From [Limnothrix rosea] IAM M-220 (GTDB lineage Bacteria > Cyanobacteriota > Cyanobacteriia > Cyanobacteriales > MRBY01), in contig NZ_MRBY01000021.1 in the NCBI RefSeq assembly GCF_001904615.1, forward strand, positions 1 to 62,553: a stretch of DNA of 62,553 bases, written 5' to 3'. Positions 44,884-55,051 of the stretch are shown piece by piece. A program made the position numbers and the translations under genes. Every line of letters starts with the position of its first letter. The stretch's first letter is position 1. The notes beneath the pieces were generated by a model. That model did not search any database. It was not told where the DNA came from and saw only the letters and a program-made list of their open reading frames with translations.

Positions 44884-45840
44884 ATGATGTCTTGGATTGC
44901 TTGGAAAAGAATATTGACTGTTTGTTTCGCTAGCACGATGGCGATCGCCCCGGCGGCGATACAAAGCGAGAGAAATAGCGTGTCTGCTAATCCTTTCACC
45001 GAGGATTCTGAGCTGCCTCTAGATTTAAGTTTAGGAGAACTAGATGGCTCCTGGCGGCAGTTTCGCATTGCTGGGCAGTATGAATTTGCAGATCTCATGC
45101 AAACTTGGTTTAGCTTGTTTGGGATCACCAATGTCTATGGCAATACCTACTTTACCCAAGGTGAGACGACGGAGATGGGTGGCAAAGAATATTTAGTGGC
45201 CTATCGTTTCCCCCTCGCGCCCCAGGAACTAGATCTAGAGGATATGTTTGCTGTGTTTGACTCGGGGCAGCAGTGTGATGATATGTCTCGCCTAGAGGCG
45301 GCCATCCTCAATGAAAATACCAAGGTTAGTCTTGCCCTACTTAATCCCAACACGATTGGCTCCCTGAATGATATTCAGACCCTTGATGTTCCCGGCATGC
45401 TTCAGGCATCTCAGGAGCAGTTCGCCATGATGCAGGAAACTTGTGCAGAGGTGAATGCAGAAAATCAGGTGATCGAGGCTCTTGATAATTTAGGTGCGAT
45501 TAATCGAGCGCAACAGGATTTTTGGCTAGAAAATAAGCGTTTTACTGACAATATTGAGTCCTTGCAGATTGGGTTATCGCCAGAGACGGATGCCTATAGC
45601 TACACTATGACATTGCAAAATCCAAGCCTTGTGACTTCCCAGGCGATCGCCAAATCTCCGGAGGGTTACCATATTGTGGGGGCGACCCATGTTTACGATG
45701 ATTTTGACAGTGAGTTCCCCTCAACAATTACTATTTTGTGTGAGAAATCTGAACCGGGTGGCCCAGTTCCTTCACTGCCATTTTTCGACGAGGCGACCAA
45801 TTATTTAGCTTGTCCCCTGGGTACTTTTGAGACGTACTAA
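44884..45840 (+). CDS. Exported protein with pilin-like C-terminal domain
   Basis: A protein of about 318 residues with a signal peptide (MSWIAWKRILTVCFASTMAI, cleavage about 28-36). The C-terminal part (LGAINRAQQDFWLENKRFTD, then SLQIGLSPETDAYSYTM) matches the globular region of cyanobacterial type IV pilin G/H-like proteins, but the N-terminal pilin helix and the prepilin cleavage site are missing; a different 170-residue domain with a DLMQTWFSLFG segment precedes it. So it is probably a secreted protein that borrowed the pilin-like fold. Start is ATG 44884 or 44887; the frame is open from 44746 without family support. Confidence 0.72.
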   Translation: MMSWIAWKRILTVCFASTMAIAPAAIQSERNSVSANPFTEDSELPLDLSLGELDGSWRQFRIAGQYEFADLMQTWFSLFGITNVYGNTYFTQGETTEMGGKEYLVAYRFPLAPQELDLEDMFAVFDSGQQCDDMSRLEAAILNENTKVSLALLNPNTIGSLNDIQTLDVPGMLQASQEQFAMMQETCAEVNAENQVIEALDNLGAINRAQQDFWLENKRFTDNIESLQIGLSPETDAYSYTMTLQNPSLVTSQAIAKSPEGYHIVGATHVYDDFDSEFPSTITILCEKSEPGGPVPSLPFFDEATNYLACPLGTFETY

Positions 45841-45981
45841 TTTGTTGGGCTAAATGCTCAAAGCTCAGGGCGATCGCCTCAAAATATTTTTATGGGAGAA
45901 ATACAAAAAATTTAATGCCATAATTCTGGTTTTCAGCAAAATCGTTATACTGAAAAAACATGGATTTCAGTGAGGCACAGC

Positions 45982-46230
45982 ATGTGTATTTGTATTAACT
46001 GTGAATATGTGGATCGATGTCAGACATACCATGTGGTTGAAACTCAACATCAACAGCCTCACCTAACGGAAAATCCCACATTTGAGCCGAAAGAACCCAC
46101 GATTAATGTCAATATTCGCTCTGAGGGTGAAGTGATTGAAATGGAATGGGACGTGGTCGGTTGCCAAAGTTTTTCCCGCGAAGATGGTAAATGGGCCATG
46201 CTACGACCCGGTGAAGCTGTACCCACCTAG
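45982..46230 (+). CDS. ycf34: Ycf34 family iron-sulfur protein
   Basis: An 82-residue protein conserved in cyanobacteria and red-algal plastids. It starts MCICINCEYVDRCQTYHVVE with cysteines C2, C4, C7 and C13, and ends MEWDVVGCQSFSREDGKWAM followed by LRPGEAVPT. Ycf34 has been reported to bind an iron-sulfur cluster and to matter for photosynthetic electron transport in Synechocystis. I chose ATG 45982 because it begins the conserved MCIC; the frame opens four codons earlier. A terminator follows at 46270. Confidence 0.93.
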   Translation: MCICINCEYVDRCQTYHVVETQHQQPHLTENPTFEPKEPTINVNIRSEGEVIEMEWDVVGCQSFSREDGKWAMLRPGEAVPT

Positions 46231-46269
46231 CAACTTGAGTATTTTTCAGTTTTGACAATGTGATCTTTT

Positions 46270-46301
46270 GTGCCTCCCATTTTTGAGAGGCACTATTTTT
46301 T
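46270..46301 (+). terminator. Rho-independent terminator of ycf34
   Basis: Stem GTGCCTC (46270-46276) / GAGGCAC (46287-46293), 10-base loop, followed by TATTTTTT. It sits just before the 3' end of convergent gltX. Confidence 0.8.
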
Positions 46302-46309
46302 GCGGCACA

Positions 46310-47755
46310 TTAAATTGAACCAAGGGCTTGGGTGAGGCGATCGCCGTCCCAGCCTTTCTGATGGAGAAGAACCCAAGACTGCATCAGATCCGGACCTTGG
46401 AGCTTACCCATTAGACCAGCACGGAGGGACTTCATCACAAGACCTTTTTTCACGCCGTGGGCTTTGGTCACATCTTTAATGATCGCTTTGCAACCATCGA
46501 CATCTAGCTCACCTGTTTCTTGAATAGCCTTCAGAACATCTTGCAGAACCGTTGCCACACCTTCTGTTTGAAGTTGCTTAGTTGCTTTTTCGTCTAGCTC
46601 AATGGTGTTGCCAAAGAGTAATTCACTTTCTGCCACAACATCAGTCAAACGAGTCAAGCTAGGCTGCACCAATTCAGTTAATGACTCTAACCAAGGGCGA
46701 TCGCCGAGATATTCCCCAAGATCTGCCTCTTCGAGATAGGGCACAAGTAAATCTGTTAATTCGCTCACAGGCATATGGTGGAGGTACTGGGAGTTAATCC
46801 AATCCAGCTTATCCCAATCAAACTTTGCACCAGCTTTATTGACCCGCTCAAGAGAGAAAACTTTAGCCGCTTCATCGAGGGTAAAAATTTCCTGAGTCGA
46901 ATCTGGCGCAGTCCAACCAAGCAAGGTCATGTAATTTGCCAGAGCAGGCGCTGTAAAACCCATTTTGCGGAAATCATCCACAGAGGTCACACCGTCACGC
47001 TTGGAAAGTTTGCGGCCATCTTGATTCAGGATTAGAGGTGTGTGAGCAAACTCAGGCACTGCTGCACCGAGCGCTTCGTACAACAAAATTTGCTTCGCAG
47101 TGTTCGCAATATGATCTTCCCCGCGAATGACGTGGGAAATTTGCATATCCACATCGTCAACAACTACCGCGAGGTTATAGAGGGGCTGACCAAAGGCTTC
47201 ATCACCTTCCGGGGTTCTTGCGATCACCATATCACCACCGAGATCACTCCCTTGCCAAGACATCTTGCCCCGCACAAGATCCTGCCAAATAATTTGTTGA
47301 CCATCGTCAATTTTGAACCGAATCACGGCGGTACGACCTTCTGCTTCAAAGGCGTTGCGCTCTTCATCGGTTAAATTACGGTGGCGGTTATCGTAGCGGG
47401 GCGCTTGATTATTTGCTTTTTGTTTTTCCCGCATCTCGTCCAGTTCTGCGGGAGTGCAGTAGCAACGGTAGGCTAAGCCTTTATCTAGAAGCGTTTGAAT
47501 TGCGGCTTTATATTGATCGAGGCGTTGAGTTTGGAAGAAGGGGCCTTCGTCCCAGGTCATGCCGAGCCACTCTAGACCGGATTTAATGTTTTCGGTATAT
47601 TCGGGGCGCGATCGCTCGGTATCTGTATCTTCAACACGGAGAATAAATGTACCGCCTTGGTTGCGGGCAAAAAGCCAGTTAAAGACGGCTGTTCTGGCTG
47701 TACCAATGTGGAGGTTGCCAGTGGGGCTAGGGGCAATACGAACGCGAACGGTCAC
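46310..47755 (-). CDS. gltX: Glutamyl-tRNA synthetase
   Basis: Class I aminoacyl-tRNA synthetase; in cyanobacteria it also charges tRNA-Gln for later amidation and supplies glutamyl-tRNA to tetrapyrrole synthesis. The HIGH motif is [14 protein letters not shown] (9-22) and the KMSKS motif is GRKLSKRDG (about 251-259). The 481-residue length is usual. Start ATG 47755 ([10 protein letters not shown]). The gene is preceded by a repeat-rich spacer and psaE. Confidence 0.97.
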   Translation of the reverse strand: MTVRVRIAPSPTGNLHIGTARTAVFNWLFARNQGGTFILRVEDTDTERSRPEYTENIKSGLEWLGMTWDEGPFFQTQRLDQYKAAIQTLLDKGLAYRCYCTPAELDEMREKQKANNQAPRYDNRHRNLTDEERNAFEAEGRTAVIRFKIDDGQQIIWQDLVRGKMSWQGSDLGGDMVIARTPEGDEAFGQPLYNLAVVVDDVDMQISHVIRGEDHIANTAKQILLYEALGAAVPEFAHTPLILNQDGRKLSKRDGVTSVDDFRKMGFTAPALANYMTLLGWTAPDSTQEIFTLDEAAKVFSLERVNKAGAKFDWDKLDWINSQYLHHMPVSELTDLLVPYLEEADLGEYLGDRPWLESLTELVQPSLTRLTDVVAESELLFGNTIELDEKATKQLQTEGVATVLQDVLKAIQETGELDVDGCKAIIKDVTKAHGVKKGLVMKSLRAGLMGKLQGPDLMQSWVLLHQKGWDGDRLTQALGSI

Positions 47756-47814
47756 AGGGTTAATCCTTTTATATAGATGTTTTGTTTACTGAGGTTCTTA
47801 ACAATGGGTCTGAA

Positions 47815-47906
47815 GTTCCCCTCTTGGGAGGGGCTAGGGGTGGGTTTCGATGAGCTACGTAACCCTCTGAAACCCCTTCCGCCTTCGGCACCTTCCCCAA
47901 GGAAGG
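47815..47906. repeat. Palindromic GC-rich intergenic element
   Basis: Within the 310-base gap between psaE and gltX a GC-rich block contains the hairpin CCCCTCTTGGGAGGGG (47818-47833), the segment GGGGCTAGGGGTGGGTT and a second hairpin CCTTCCCCAAGGAAGG (47891-47906), with CCGCCTTCGG between. The composition differs from the AT-rich flanks. It looks like one copy of a dispersed cyanobacterial repeat family (MITE- or REP-like); only one copy is in this window. Confidence 0.55.
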
Positions 47907-48065
47907 ATATGAGTCGGAAATCTTATTTACTTTTGTAAGAATACCTACTCTATTCATTTTCCCATTGTCTTTCGGGAAATAGAAGTGCCAATAAAAAACA
48001 CCGCCTCTGCTGAAGACGATGTCGGAAAATTGAATTTGATGTCAGAAATAAAAGCGAGTGAAATC

Positions 48066-48290
<225 letters not shown>

Positions 48291-48375
48291 TTAAAGCGAT
48301 ACTAAAAAAGTAATTAGACTTAGATAACAGCGTACTATCGGAATGTGGTTTTCTGGCGATCGCCGAGTTTAAGTT

Positions 48376-48996
48376 TTATTGCGCATCCTGCCAGCGTAAT
48401 CGGACAAAATGGCTCTGATTCCCCGCAATATCGGTACTGTCCTCGATTTCCATCATTGTTAAGTTAAAGGGAATTGAGGTGGTGAGGTAACGCTGGGCAT
48501 AGCGTCCCACTTCGGGGGCGATCGCCATTGCAGTCGCCGCAGCAGTGCCCATACCGATTAATTGAGACAAGGGATCTTTAGGCAAAAGCCAAGATGCACC
48601 AGCGGCTAAACCAGCGGTTAAGAATAAACCCACGGAAAGATTTGTGCCACACCGGGGATGAACTGCTAAATGCCACTCACCATTACGGAGGCGATCGCCA
48701 GCATTGGCCACTGCCCGATACAGATCTACTTTGTCAACTGCGCCATAGAGATAAAAACCATTTTCTGTAGACATACCGCCCAGCTCAGCATAGCCCTGTC
48801 GCCATTTTGCGGGGAACTGTTCCGCAATCTCCGTTAACATCCACACCGTTGCATGTTCGAGGGCATGGACTTGGCGCACGATTAAAGCTTCTCGCAGGCC
48901 GGGGACAAAATTGAGCTGGGTGATTAACTCTTGGTCTAATGTTTGTTGCGGCGCAAACCAACCTTCATCCCAAAACTCATTCGGTGCAGTTGTCAT
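48376..48996 (-). CDS. DUF6391 family membrane protein
   Basis: A 206-residue protein with a soluble N-terminus and one or two hydrophobic segments (about 118-145 and 148-165). The conserved HALEHATVWML and HPRCGTNLSVGLFLTAGLAA match the DUF6391 family of cyanobacteria and plants. The conserved His and Glu of HALEH could bind metal, an inference. Function unknown. It is cotranscriptional in orientation with psaE but separated by a HIP1-containing spacer. Confidence 0.8.
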   Translation of the reverse strand: MTTAPNEFWDEGWFAPQQTLDQELITQLNFVPGLREALIVRQVHALEHATVWMLTEIAEQFPAKWRQGYAELGGMSTENGFYLYGAVDKVDLYRAVANAGDRLRNGEWHLAVHPRCGTNLSVGLFLTAGLAAGASWLLPKDPLSQLIGMGTAAATAMAIAPEVGRYAQRYLTTSIPFNLTMMEIEDSTDIAGNQSHFVRLRWQDAQ

Positions 48997-49110
48997 AATG
49001 TCTAGTCCTCTTCTTGAAGCTTGAGCGACTGTTTAAAACTAACAATTCCATTCTAGCGAGGGATAGTTTGAGTTAAGGGTCAGGCATTAATTCTCGAAAG
49101 AATGGGAGAC

Positions 49111-49168
49111 ACGGAGAGAAGGTGATACGGAGAGAAGGTGATACGGAGAGAAGGTGATACGGAGACAC
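49111..49168. repeat. 16-bp tandem repeat (ACGGAGAGAAGGTGAT x3 plus partial)
   Basis: Three perfect tandem copies (49111-49126, 49127-49142, 49143-49158) and a partial fourth ACGGAGACAC, between the DUF6391 and S2P genes. The unit resembles the CTCCGTGTC-type repeats on the other strand elsewhere in the window, so it may belong to the same STRR-like family. Confidence 0.75.
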
Positions 49169-49280
49169 AAGGCATGAGTTGAAACTCGCCTTCTGGACAT
49201 CTACAACTGTTTCAATACAAAAATCTCCCTGTCCCTTGCTCTCCCCTTCACCGCTTCATTTTCACAAAGCCCAATTCAGA

Positions 49281-50780
49281 TCAACCGATACCTAACTGAC
49301 CCGCCAAACTAGGGCTCAAGGGAATCAAAGTCACCAACATAAACAACAATGCGGCCAAACCAAGGAGGGCACGGTTATCGTCGGGTTCGATCAGTTCATT
49401 TAGGCTCGGACGCTCTGCATCACGTTGAATAAAAGCAATAATTAATGCCCAATATAGAGGAATGGGATTTGAAGGATTAAATAAAGCCACAATGCCTAGA
49501 ATAATTAGCGTTGCTAAGGTTGTACGGCGAGCCGTTTTGCGACCGTAAATGGCCTGAATCACACGCCCTCCATCTAGTCGTCCGGCGGGCATGAGGTTTA
49601 AGGCGGTAATCACCAGACCCAGCCATCCCAAAATGGTTAGGGGATGAATGGCGACAACGGCTGCTTGAATCGCATCTCCCATAAAAAGTTTGGCTAGGCT
49701 GCCCACAAGGATAGAGCCACCGAAAAATTGGCTGGGTATTTGAAACAGACTGTTAGGCTGCGACAAAACTAAACCGGTAATTAACATCACTAGGGATAAG
49801 GCTCCCCCAGCAATTGGCCCGGCGATCGCAATATCAAAGAGGGCATTACGAGTCGGTAAAAGGGATTCAAAGCGAGTGATGGAACCGAATGCGCCAATTT
49901 GCCAGTTGGGCAAGAAAAAAGGAATGCTGAGTTTGACGTTATATTTTTCGCTGATCACCCAATGGGCAAGCTCGTGAGCACCGAGGATCGCCCATAAACC
50001 TAAACTCAGGGGTAATACTTCTTTATAACGGGATAAATTACTCGATAGATCAAAGCCTTGCAAAATACCGAGGGCTTCTAGGGTCGTAGCGAGGGTGGCT
50101 ACGAGTAAAACTAAGGCAAGATTTTTCTGAATAAGGGTGGTTGTTTTGGGATCGTTGGTGCTGGGTAAAACGATCACAACGGGTTTCCCTTCGGGATCTT
50201 CGACGAGAAATAAACGGTATTTATCGCCGAGGCGATCGCCTAAACTTTGGGTCAATCTCTCATGGGTTTTCTCTGGATCACCGCGGAGATTTCCTTTAAA
50301 AATGGCACCATCTTGGTAGGGAATGGACTCCGTCGAGAAAAAAGTATCAATGCCAAAAATCCCCTTAATCGCCTGTAAATCTTCCGGATCAATGGGGGCA
50401 ATGGCCGGCGGTGTGTCTTCGGCTTCCTCACTCTGGGTTGAGGAGGAGGGTGATGCTTGGGTTTCTTCGTCCTGCATGCGGGCGATCGCCTTTTGCTTGA
50501 GTTCTTCCGCCTGTCCCGCTTCCCGCCGTAAATTACCAAGGTAAATATAAGCGCCGACTGAAGCCACCAGGAGCATAATCACTCCAATCGTATCGAGGCT
50601 AATGCCGAGCAAGACGCAGGTGATAAAGACAAACCACGGTGCCGTCACCGACAGGGATTGCCCCCAAGCCAATAAGCCTAGGCGACCTGCTTTTTGCGAT
50701 CGCTGGTATCCCCACAGCACCACGACGAACGCTGCGACAGCAAGGACGACAAGGGCTGAGGTTTCCGGAGAAAAAACCAT
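49281..50780 (-). CDS. Site-2 protease family zinc metalloprotease (EGY1-like, M50)
   Basis: A 499-residue intramembrane protease. Two N-terminal hydrophobic segments, a coiled-coil/disordered linker (about 85-130), a soluble domain (about 130-215), then about six membrane segments. The zinc site is HELAH at 269-273 with the second motif LMPAGRLDGG near residue 400. The order matches the EGY1 family of chloroplast membrane proteases in plants and their cyanobacterial counterparts. Role in thylakoid membrane protein turnover is inferred from the family. Start ATG 50780. Confidence 0.9.
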   Translation of the reverse strand: MVFSPETSALVVLAVAAFVVVLWGYQRSQKAGRLGLLAWGQSLSVTAPWFVFITCVLLGISLDTIGVIMLLVASVGAYIYLGNLRREAGQAEELKQKAIARMQDEETQASPSSSTQSEEAEDTPPAIAPIDPEDLQAIKGIFGIDTFFSTESIPYQDGAIFKGNLRGDPEKTHERLTQSLGDRLGDKYRLFLVEDPEGKPVVIVLPSTNDPKTTTLIQKNLALVLLVATLATTLEALGILQGFDLSSNLSRYKEVLPLSLGLWAILGAHELAHWVISEKYNVKLSIPFFLPNWQIGAFGSITRFESLLPTRNALFDIAIAGPIAGGALSLVMLITGLVLSQPNSLFQIPSQFFGGSILVGSLAKLFMGDAIQAAVVAIHPLTILGWLGLVITALNLMPAGRLDGGRVIQAIYGRKTARRTTLATLIILGIVALFNPSNPIPLYWALIIAFIQRDAERPSLNELIEPDDNRALLGLAALLFMLVTLIPLSPSLAGQLGIG

Positions 50781-50845
50781 AGTGTTTTGTTAAATGTTTA
50801 TTTGAATGCTCTACACATTCTAGAGGGATTTGAATCGGAAGGTTT

Positions 50846-51946
50846 TTAGAGCAAATCTAACTGGGTTGCTTGGGACGGTTTATTTTCGAGCAAACCGAGG
50901 TGTTGACGGGCATTATCAGTAACCACTCGTCCCCTGGGTGTCCGGCTCAAAAAACCAATTTGTAATAAATACGGCTCATACACTTCTTCGATGGTTTTAC
51001 TGTCTTCGCCAGTGGCGGCGGCGATCGCCTCCAAACCCACAGGGCCACCGCCAAAATGACTAATCATAGTGTCAAGGATGAGACGATCTGTCCAATCTAA
51101 ACCCAGCGGATCAACGTTGTATAAATCCATTGCCGTTGCCGCCACTTCATCATTAATCTCAGCAAAGCCCTTGACTTGGGCATAATCTCGAATTCTTCTG
51201 AGCAAACGATTAGCAATGCGTGGGGTTCCCCGCGCCCGTCTTGCAATGGCGATCGCCCCAGCTTCTGTCACCGGCTGATCAAGAATTTTGGCACTACGAT
51301 GCACAATGGCAACCAACTCATCCACCTCATAGAAGCGCAAGCGTTGGATTAACCCAAAACGATCCCGCAATGGCGACGTTAGTGACCCAATTTTTGTCGT
51401 TGCCCCAATCAAAGTAAAAGGTTTGAGGGGAATACTGCGGGTTCTCGCACTGACACCTTTACCAATGGTGATATCAAGACGACTATCCTCCATCGCCGGA
51501 TAAAGTAGCTCTTCTGCCATACGGTTGAGGCGGTGAATTTCGTCGATAAATAAAATATCGCCCGCTTCCAAACCCACGAGTAAACCACTAATATCGCGGG
51601 GGCGTTCTAGGGCTGGTGCTGCCGTAATTTTGCACTTTACGCCCATTTCTGCCGCCAAAATGAGGGACATGGTTGTTTTACCCAATCCCGGTGGCCCGTA
51701 GAGCAACATATGGTCAAGGGGTTCTTGGCGAGATTTTGCGGCGGCGATCGCAATGCCGAGGACTTCTTTGAGATCCCTTTGTCCGAGATAATCTGCCAAA
51801 GTTTGGGGACGAATGCGATCTTCTGACGTAGATTGATCTGTTTCCGTCGGTAAAGCTTGACCGCTAGTGAGGGGATCGCGCGCTGATTTCTGACTCGATT
51901 TACTCTGTTTCGGGGCAGGATTTCCTTGGCTACGTTTAATCGCCAT
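50846..51946 (-). CDS. ruvB: Holliday junction branch migration ATPase RuvB
   Basis: Hexameric AAA+ motor that drives branch migration with RuvA in recombination. Motifs: Walker [10 protein letters not shown] (about 84-92), Walker [10 protein letters not shown], sensor 1 GATTKIG and arginine-finger region TSPLRDRFG, then the C-terminal winged-helix domain. The N-terminal 40 residues form a polar extension ([17 protein letters not shown]) before [13 protein letters not shown], common in cyanobacterial RuvB. Start ATG 51946. Confidence 0.97.
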   Translation of the reverse strand: MAIKRSQGNPAPKQSKSSQKSARDPLTSGQALPTETDQSTSEDRIRPQTLADYLGQRDLKEVLGIAIAAAKSRQEPLDHMLLYGPPGLGKTTMSLILAAEMGVKCKITAAPALERPRDISGLLVGLEAGDILFIDEIHRLNRMAEELLYPAMEDSRLDITIGKGVSARTRSIPLKPFTLIGATTKIGSLTSPLRDRFGLIQRLRFYEVDELVAIVHRSAKILDQPVTEAGAIAIARRARGTPRIANRLLRRIRDYAQVKGFAEINDEVAATAMDLYNVDPLGLDWTDRLILDTMISHFGGGPVGLEAIAAATGEDSKTIEEVYEPYLLQIGFLSRTPRGRVVTDNARQHLGLLENKPSQATQLDLL

Positions 51947-52181
51947 GAGCTAAAAGTTAAAACACTTGTTCTTTATATCCTATGCCGAATTTTCCCTAAA
52001 GGCGATCGCCTACTCCTTCTACCAAAAGGCATAACCCCCGAATCTGTGCGTCAAATCACCTAAGTAAAACTACAGCTTTAGGTAAAATAACTACTATTTA
52101 CAATGGGTGTCACCCATAGAGTGCGTTAACTCACAACTTACCGACCTACCATTCACGAACCATTCGAGGACAACAATATTC

Positions 52182-53372
52182 ATGAAAGCCATGATTCTGG
52201 CAGCGGGCCGGGGCACAAGGGTACGCCCCATCACCTACACAATCCCCAAGCCACTAATTCCAATTTTACAAAAACCCGTGATGGAATTTTTGCTTGATCT
52301 GCTGGTGGAGCATGGTTTCGACCAGATCATGGTAAATGTTAGCCACCTCGCCCATGAGATCGAAGGATATTTTAAAGATGGTCAGCGCTATGGGGTACAC
52401 CTCGCCTATTCCTTTGAAGGCAGTATTGAGGATGGTGATCTTAAGGGTGATGCCCTTGGTTCGGCTGGCGGCCTACGTAAAATCCAAGATTTTAATCCCT
52501 TCTTTGATGACACTTTTATTGTGCTCTGTGGTGATGCGTTAATTGATCTTGACCTCACGGCAGCGGTGAAATGGCATCGCGAAAAGGGGGCGATCGCCAC
52601 GGTCATTACCAAATCTGTACCCCTCGAAGATGTGCCCAGCTACGGCGTTGTGGTTACCGACGACGAAGACCGTATTCTCAGCTTCCAAGAAAAACCTTCC
52701 GTCGAAGAAGCCCTGAGCACAAAGATTAATACCGGTATTTACATCTTTGAGCCAGAGGTGATTGATTACATTCCGCCCAACTGTGAATTTGATATTGGTG
52801 GTGAGCTATTCCCCAAACTCGTCGAAAGTAAAGCGCCGTTTTATGCCCTCGATATGGATTTTGAGTGGGTAGATATCGGTAAAGTGCCCGACTATTGGCA
52901 GGCCATCCAAGATGTTCTTCAGGGCAAGGTCAAAAATGTTCCCATTCCGGGTATTGAAGTCAAACCCGGTGTATACACTGGCTTAAATGTGGCTGTCGAC
53001 TGGGACAAAGTTGACATTGAAGGCCCCGTCTACATTGGTGGCATGACACGCATTGAAGATGGTGCCAAAATTGTTGGCCCGACAATGATTGGCCCTAGTT
53101 GTTGGATTTGTTCTGGCGCAACGGTCGAAAGTAGTGTGGTCTTTGAATATTCTCGCCTTGGTTCTGGTGTCAGAATCAAGGATAAATTGGTGTTTGGCCG
53201 CTATTGCGTTGATAAAACGGGTGCGACGATCGATCTCCAGGAAACAGCCCTTGATTGGTGGATTACGGATGCTCGCCATGCCAATCCACCGGAGGCTCCC
53301 ATTGATGCGAATCCCCATGTGGCAGAGAGTCTCGAAATTGAGGAGTTTCTTAATACCACTGTGGCGGAATAG
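52182..53372 (+). CDS. Sugar-phosphate nucleotidyltransferase (mannose-1-phosphate guanylyltransferase-like)
   Basis: A 396-residue enzyme of the NDP-sugar pyrophosphorylase type. The N-terminal nucleotidyltransferase domain begins MKAMILAAGRGTRVRPITYT and KPLIPI; catalytic/metal aspartates lie in LCGDALIDLDL and DMDFEWVDIGKVPDYW. The C-terminal part (about 245-360) is a left-handed beta-helix with hexapeptide repeats (VYIGGMTRIEDGAKIVGPTM). Similar cyanobacterial proteins are annotated as mannose-1-phosphate guanylyltransferase; the actual sugar is uncertain. Start ATG 52182 is supported by GAGG upstream; the open frame begins at 52107. Confidence 0.88.
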   Translation: MKAMILAAGRGTRVRPITYTIPKPLIPILQKPVMEFLLDLLVEHGFDQIMVNVSHLAHEIEGYFKDGQRYGVHLAYSFEGSIEDGDLKGDALGSAGGLRKIQDFNPFFDDTFIVLCGDALIDLDLTAAVKWHREKGAIATVITKSVPLEDVPSYGVVVTDDEDRILSFQEKPSVEEALSTKINTGIYIFEPEVIDYIPPNCEFDIGGELFPKLVESKAPFYALDMDFEWVDIGKVPDYWQAIQDVLQGKVKNVPIPGIEVKPGVYTGLNVAVDWDKVDIEGPVYIGGMTRIEDGAKIVGPTMIGPSCWICSGATVESSVVFEYSRLGSGVRIKDKLVFGRYCVDKTGATIDLQETALDWWITDARHANPPEAPIDANPHVAESLEIEEFLNTTVAE

Positions 53373-53433
53373 GGTGCTATCGGATCGGCGATCGCCACAA
53401 AAACGTTGTATGTATTGATCTCAACGTATTTTT

Positions 53434-53460
53434 AGGAGCTTCAGCTAGAGGCTCCTTTTT
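53434..53460 (+). terminator. Terminator of the nucleotidyltransferase gene, overlapping the ankyrin 3' end
   Basis: Stem AGGAGC (53434-53439) / GCTCCT (53451-53456), 11-base loop, followed by TTTTT. The hairpin includes the stop region of the convergent ankyrin gene (stop at 53441). Confidence 0.75.
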
Positions 53461-54901
53461 GTTTGAGCAGTGCGGCGATCGCCTCACATTTATTAAATTG
53501 GGCAATTTTTAGGGCTGTATCACCACGTTTGTTGGTGGCATTTAAATCCAAATCCGGTGCATGGTCAAGCAGTAACTGAACTGCGTCAGTAAACCCTCGG
53601 TGGGCTGCCCACATTAGGGGTGTCGCCCAAAAATCATCGCGGGCATTGACATCGGCTTTAGCGGCAATCAAGGTTTTCATTAGGGATAAATTTCCTTGAT
53701 CTGCGGCCTGCATGAGTAATGTTTTTCCCTTGGCAAATCGTTGATTGGGATTAGCACCTTGGTCGATCAACAATTCAATGAGATTGTTATGTTTTTCTTT
53801 CACGGCAATGGTTAGGGCTGTTTCACCGTCATTGCTAAAGTTAATATCAGCGCCATTATCTAACAATGTTGCGGCGATCGCCCCATGACCCTGATAGACG
53901 GCAATGAGTAATGGTGTGTCACCTTGGACATTAACCACATCAACCCTTGCGCCCGCATCGACTAAACAATGCACCATGTCGCGATAACCTTCGAGGGCAG
54001 CAGCATGGAGGGCGGTATCACCGGATTCATCTTGACTATCAATGGCGAGGGAACGGGACAATAAAAATTGCACCAAGGGCACACAACCAGACAGGGCAGC
54101 GAGTGGCAATAGGCTTTCAGTTTGGGTAAAGGTTGCCCCAGCAGCCAAGAGTCTGGCGGCGATCGCCTCATCTCCCTGCTCAATCGCTAAAATTAGGGCG
54201 GTATCACCATTCAGGTCACTAAAATCCACCTCCGCCCCCGCAGCGAGGAGCTTTTCAACAATATCGACACTGCCCGCCATCGCAGCATGCATGAGTGGTG
54301 TGCGGCCATCACTACTCGGTAAATTAGGATTTACACCGAACGCCAATAAAACATCTACACAGGCGATCGCCCGTTCCGATACCGCCAAAACCAAACTGCC
54401 ATACCCTTGATAAGGATTAGCCCCCTTGGTCAGCAACAGTCGCACAACCGCCGGGTGTCTACCTTGAATGGCTAAATTCAGCGCTGTATCTTGGTCGCGA
54501 TCACTTTGATTTAGCGTTGCCCCAGCAGCTAAAAGTTGTTCGACAATCTCAACAGAACCTTTATAGGCCGCCACCATCAAAGCCGTTGTACCATCTTCAT
54601 TGACCAGATTGACCTTCGCCCCAGCAAGCAATAGACGCTCCACCACCCACTCTTGCTGCGCCATGGCCGCCACCATTAAAGCCGTTAAACCATGGCGACC
54701 GACCAGATCGACCTTTGCCCCAGCCCCCAAACACAAATTAACAAGCTCTGAATTCCCATTCTGACTGGCATACATCAAAGGACTCGTGCGATCGCCATCC
54801 AGACCATTCACATCGACCCCCTTCCCTAAAATCAGTCGTGCCGTTTCCACCTCCTGTTGGCGAATTGCTTGGCAGAGCAAAATATGACCCGCGACATTCA
54901 T
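53441..54901 (-). CDS. Ankyrin-repeat protein
   Basis: A 486-residue protein made almost wholly of about 14 ankyrin repeats of 33 residues, with the typical pattern GDTALxxAxxxGxxxIVxxLLxAGAxVxxxD (for example GLTALMVAAMAQQEWVVERL). No signal peptide or other domain is seen. Ankyrin proteins mediate protein-protein contacts; the partner is unknown. Start ATG 54901. It is convergent with the nucleotidyltransferase gene and divergent from the DUF4079 gene. Confidence 0.93.
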   Translation of the reverse strand: MNVAGHILLCQAIRQQEVETARLILGKGVDVNGLDGDRTSPLMYASQNGNSELVNLCLGAGAKVDLVGRHGLTALMVAAMAQQEWVVERLLLAGAKVNLVNEDGTTALMVAAYKGSVEIVEQLLAAGATLNQSDRDQDTALNLAIQGRHPAVVRLLLTKGANPYQGYGSLVLAVSERAIACVDVLLAFGVNPNLPSSDGRTPLMHAAMAGSVDIVEKLLAAGAEVDFSDLNGDTALILAIEQGDEAIAARLLAAGATFTQTESLLPLAALSGCVPLVQFLLSRSLAIDSQDESGDTALHAAALEGYRDMVHCLVDAGARVDVVNVQGDTPLLIAVYQGHGAIAATLLDNGADINFSNDGETALTIAVKEKHNNLIELLIDQGANPNQRFAKGKTLLMQAADQGNLSLMKTLIAAKADVNARDDFWATPLMWAAHRGFTDAVQLLLDHAPDLDLNATNKRGDTALKIAQFNKCEAIAALLKQKGASS

Positions 54902-55051
54902 AACAAAATTTAAACTCCCTCAAAAGGCTTGCTTATCAGTATCGCACCCCAGATCCCCCGGCCAAACCCAACAGATCATTTCCATTTGCGGAGGGGATGA
55001 GTTAACTTTTATAAAGATTTGCAACACACCTTGAGGAAAAAAATAATCACC

